DNA from: Nyssa sinensis
Taxonomy: Eukaryota; Streptophyta; Magnoliopsida; Cornales; Nyssaceae
Reading direction: 5' to 3'
Assembly (NCBI GenBank): GCA_008638375.1
Contig: CM018041.1
Span: forward strand, 15,780,716 to 15,844,715
Length of the DNA: 64,000 nt
Under the pieces are notes generated by a model. That model was not told the origin of the DNA, ran no database searches, and worked only from the letters and a program-made list of their open reading frames with translations. Positions within the stretch are counted from its first letter, which is position 1; each line of letters begins with the position of its first letter. The position numbers and the translations under genes were made by a program. Positions 61,732 to 64,000 of this stretch are shown here, in pieces.

Positions 61732-62378
61732 TAAGGGTACAATTTGGACGGACTAACCTAGACTCAATCCGAGTTCGGCCCAATTTTTTTCAGACTTGTG
61801 CTTTATTTTTTACACTTTGAGTTAGGTTTAGGCAAAATAATTCAAGTCTGGTCTAAATTAATGGTGGGCTTGGGATGAAACTGTGAAAACTCGAGTTCAA
61901 CCTGAACTCGAATTCAATATTTTATATGCTATATTTTTTTATACTTTAGTTATCCACCATTAGATTAATAAGAATTTCTTACAAGAGTTACTATTTATAT
62001 TTTTATAATTTCAAAAGCTTGTTGATCTTTAACATTTTTTTCAAAATTAAATTATGTTGAAGGAATTATTTTAACTAGTTTTTGATTTCTTTTAGAAGGA
62101 GATGTTGAGAAAAATTATCGAAACTTTTAGTATATAATCAAAATAGGAAAAAAGACAGCAATTTATTTAAAAATAGTGAATAAAATCTAAAAATTAGCAT
62201 TAATAATCACGTTAGGACCGAGCCTAGGGTTGAACTTGATACTAATGAATTTTAATTAGGGTTAGGTTCACGTTGGGTTATTTGGGTTCAAGATTGGGCT
62301 CGAGTTGACTGTTTCAGAGCTTGGATTAAGCTTGGAAATGACTTAACCCGGGCCTAGCTCGCCCAAATTACACCCCTA
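61732..62378. mobile_element. Non-autonomous hAT-like element, 647 bp
   Basis: Ends are TAAGGGTACAATTTGGACG and, on the other strand, TAGGGGTGTAATTTGGGCG. An 8-bp duplication with one difference, AGTCCATC / AGTCTATC, flanks it (61724-61731, 62379-62386). The subterminal parts carry AACTCGAGTT/GGGCTCGAG words; no transposase. Confidence 0.78.
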
Positions 62379-62386
62379 AGTCTATC

Positions 62387-63269
62387 ACATGGTGTGACAA
62401 CTTTTAGGATTTCAGTATTTTGTGAAATTTACATGGGACCCACTATATTTCTAAAATCATAGAAGATGTCACATGTGTATGTGATGGACTCATGAAATAA
62501 CTTCTCAAGAAAGATATTGGTGATGGATGATATATAGAGTTTTGAAATAGAGACATTCCAATTTAACCATTAGAATTTTTTTTTTTTGAATAGAAAATTA
62601 TAATTAACCATTAGCGTGTTCATCATCTTAATTGTAAAGTCGTCATAACATAATAGTATTTGTATAACATCTAAAAGGACATGATGGGACTAAAAGTTCA
62701 ATTTTTATTATTTAAAAATTCAAAAGTTAAAAAAAAAAAAAAACTAAAATGAAGAAGTTCACAATCTAAATTAATTAATTATAATTTGTTGTATTGCCTT
62801 GATGAAAATATTGAAATTGATTATGAACAAGTGTTATTAATTATAATAACTTATTATGAGCTCATATTTGACTTGAACTTTATACCTGATTTCAATTTCG
62901 TCCCTCATCTTTCAATTGTAGCAATGTTAACCCCTAACATTTTAGCCCCTATTCATTTTGATCATTTCATTCACTTTGTCCGTCAATTATGGATGGAAAA
63001 CACAGCATGTGCATTGCACATGTTTCAAGGCTACAAAATTCTTTTTTCCTGTTTTCCCTCAAAAAATTAAAGGTGCCTCTTACATCTCTGTGTTCGTACC
63101 AAGAGATTCTAACAGGGACAAACAGAACTCTGAGAAAGAGAGAGAAAGAAAGAGAAAGACAAAAGAAAAGAAGGGGTAAATATGGTTATTTCTTTGTTAT
63201 TTTATGCATTTTCTTGACTTAGGTATTCGTTTGTGGTTTGGTTAATTTCATAAAAACTTTATAGTGATA
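62387..63269. other. Intergenic DNA before the second GRF fragment
   Basis: No gene is supported. 62870-62950 has the reading GTCCCTCATCTTTCAATTG, a word common in noncoding plant repeats. A GA-rich tract lies near 63133-63170. Confidence 0.45.
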
Positions 63270-63552
63270 GAGGCACAGGTTTGCCATTATGGGAAACCCA
63301 CTCGTACAAGGAATTTATGGACTGACTCAAACCCTGGAAGAAGATTTCTTGATTGTAAAAAATATGGAGTATGACTCAAACCCAAGGATTGGTAAATTTA
63401 GTTTACTGTGTTCTTTGTTTTGACACTTAAAACTTACAATTTAATTTTTTTTAAGAAGTTCCTAGTTGTAGATTTTTCATGGGGTATGATCCATCTATTT
63501 GTGATAGGTCTCACAGAGTTATCCCATGTCTCTTAAGGAAAATAACAAGGTT
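63270..63552 (+). pseudogene. GRF-type zinc-finger gene fragment, two parts
   Basis: Part one (63270-63371) reads VCHYGKPTRTRNLWTDSNPG then RRFLDCKKYG, the first half of the GRF zinc finger (CxxGxxxxxxxxWTxxNPGRRFxxC); the usual CxCG has become CHYG. Part two (about 63470-63552) reads CRFFMGYDPSICDRSHRVIP then CLLRKITR, the second half. About 100 bp between them looks like an intron (possible donor GTATGA at 63369), but no acceptor keeps the phase cleanly, so the gene is probably broken or partial. Downstream to 63946 short frames occur without a recognised domain. Such small GRF proteins are numerous in plants and their roles are mostly unknown. Confidence 0.6.
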
Positions 63553-64000
63553 AGATAACCTATTGTCACGAAATAGATGGAGAGAGAAATGTTTATGGGC
63601 AGTGTTGGACATTTCATGATTAACCATTATCCTACTACAATGGTGGTGTCTTTTGACTTTAGTGGGAAATGTCAACCAAACAAGAAATGCACTGAATTTG
63701 GAATAGTGTGGAAGGGTTTGCAATGTTGCGAGGACTATTTTTTTATGGAACTGGGTGGGTACAAGTTGGTGTTTATGGCTTATTCTTTTGTATTTTGTGA
63801 ATGAGACACTATTTGTAATAGTGTTCATGCAAAACATCACTTCCTTATTAGAGAGCAAAAACTCCCAAAGCCCGAAACCCCTTATTCCCCAACGACGATT
63901 CTCATCTCTCTCCTTTAAAATCCTAAAAGATAATGCCCTTATATAAGTGGGTTACAACATAAGAGAAAAAATGGGCCCAAAAACAAAAGCGGGCCCAAAA

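Noticed and set aside
1..64000. CRISPR array, rRNA or tRNA genes
   Set aside because: The tandem arrays have no unique spacers of constant length, and no tRNA cloverleaf or rRNA sequence was recognised by eye; a tRNA scan would settle the latter.

Overview
The window is nuclear DNA of a flowering plant, most likely a woody-type eudicot; the family cannot be settled from the sequence. The evidence is two intron-containing NAC transcription-factor genes, a BEL1-like homeobox relic, plant-type Ty3/gypsy, Ty1/copia, LINE, MULE and hAT elements, AT-rich intergenic DNA and no bacterial features.

Layout. 1-11750 is the 3' part of one old Ty3/gypsy element with broken gag, no recognisable pol, tandem-repeat arrays and a ~2 kb 3' LTR; a 3250-bp solo-LTR-like unit (3367-6616) sits inside it, flanked by a 5-bp duplication. 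13440-17375 is a decayed Ty1/copia element. 18171-18294 is a small foldback MITE. 22292-35809 is an intact-looking NAC gene of the ANAC050/052 type (4 exons, 402 aa, C-terminal coiled coil). Its third intron is 11.8 kb and holds two LINE fragments and five hAT-like non-autonomous elements, each bounded by 8-bp duplications. 38392-40341 is a broken BEL1-like homeobox pseudogene that keeps its introns. 42700-47000 is mobile debris: a minus-strand copia, a MULE transposase and a GRF zinc-finger piece. 49092-58875 is a second NAC gene (6 exons, 558 aa) of the membrane-tethered ANAC053/ANAC078 (NTL) type; its third intron is 7.4 kb and holds a three-copy ~620-bp tandem array and another LINE piece. 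59217-62400 has a 107-bp tandem array and two more hAT-like elements. A second GRF zinc-finger fragment lies at 63270-63552.

The two living genes are paralogous NAC factors on the same strand, about 13 kb apart. From memory, Arabidopsis keeps the same neighbours in the same kind of order (ANAC050/052 next to ANAC053; ANAC077 next to ANAC078), so this looks like an old tandem pair that has stayed together. Known roles of the families are repression with the JMJ14 histone demethylase (ANAC050/052) and stress signalling by release from a membrane (ANAC053/078). Both genes have their long intron at the same place, in the same phase, just after the NAC domain, and each has been filled by different mobile elements. 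I found no convincing wholly new biological system. The most unusual structures are the hairpin-unit array in the gypsy LTR, a perfect 50-bp foldback at 47301-47413, the duplicated coiled-coil tail behind the first NAC gene, and upstream open frames before both NAC genes.
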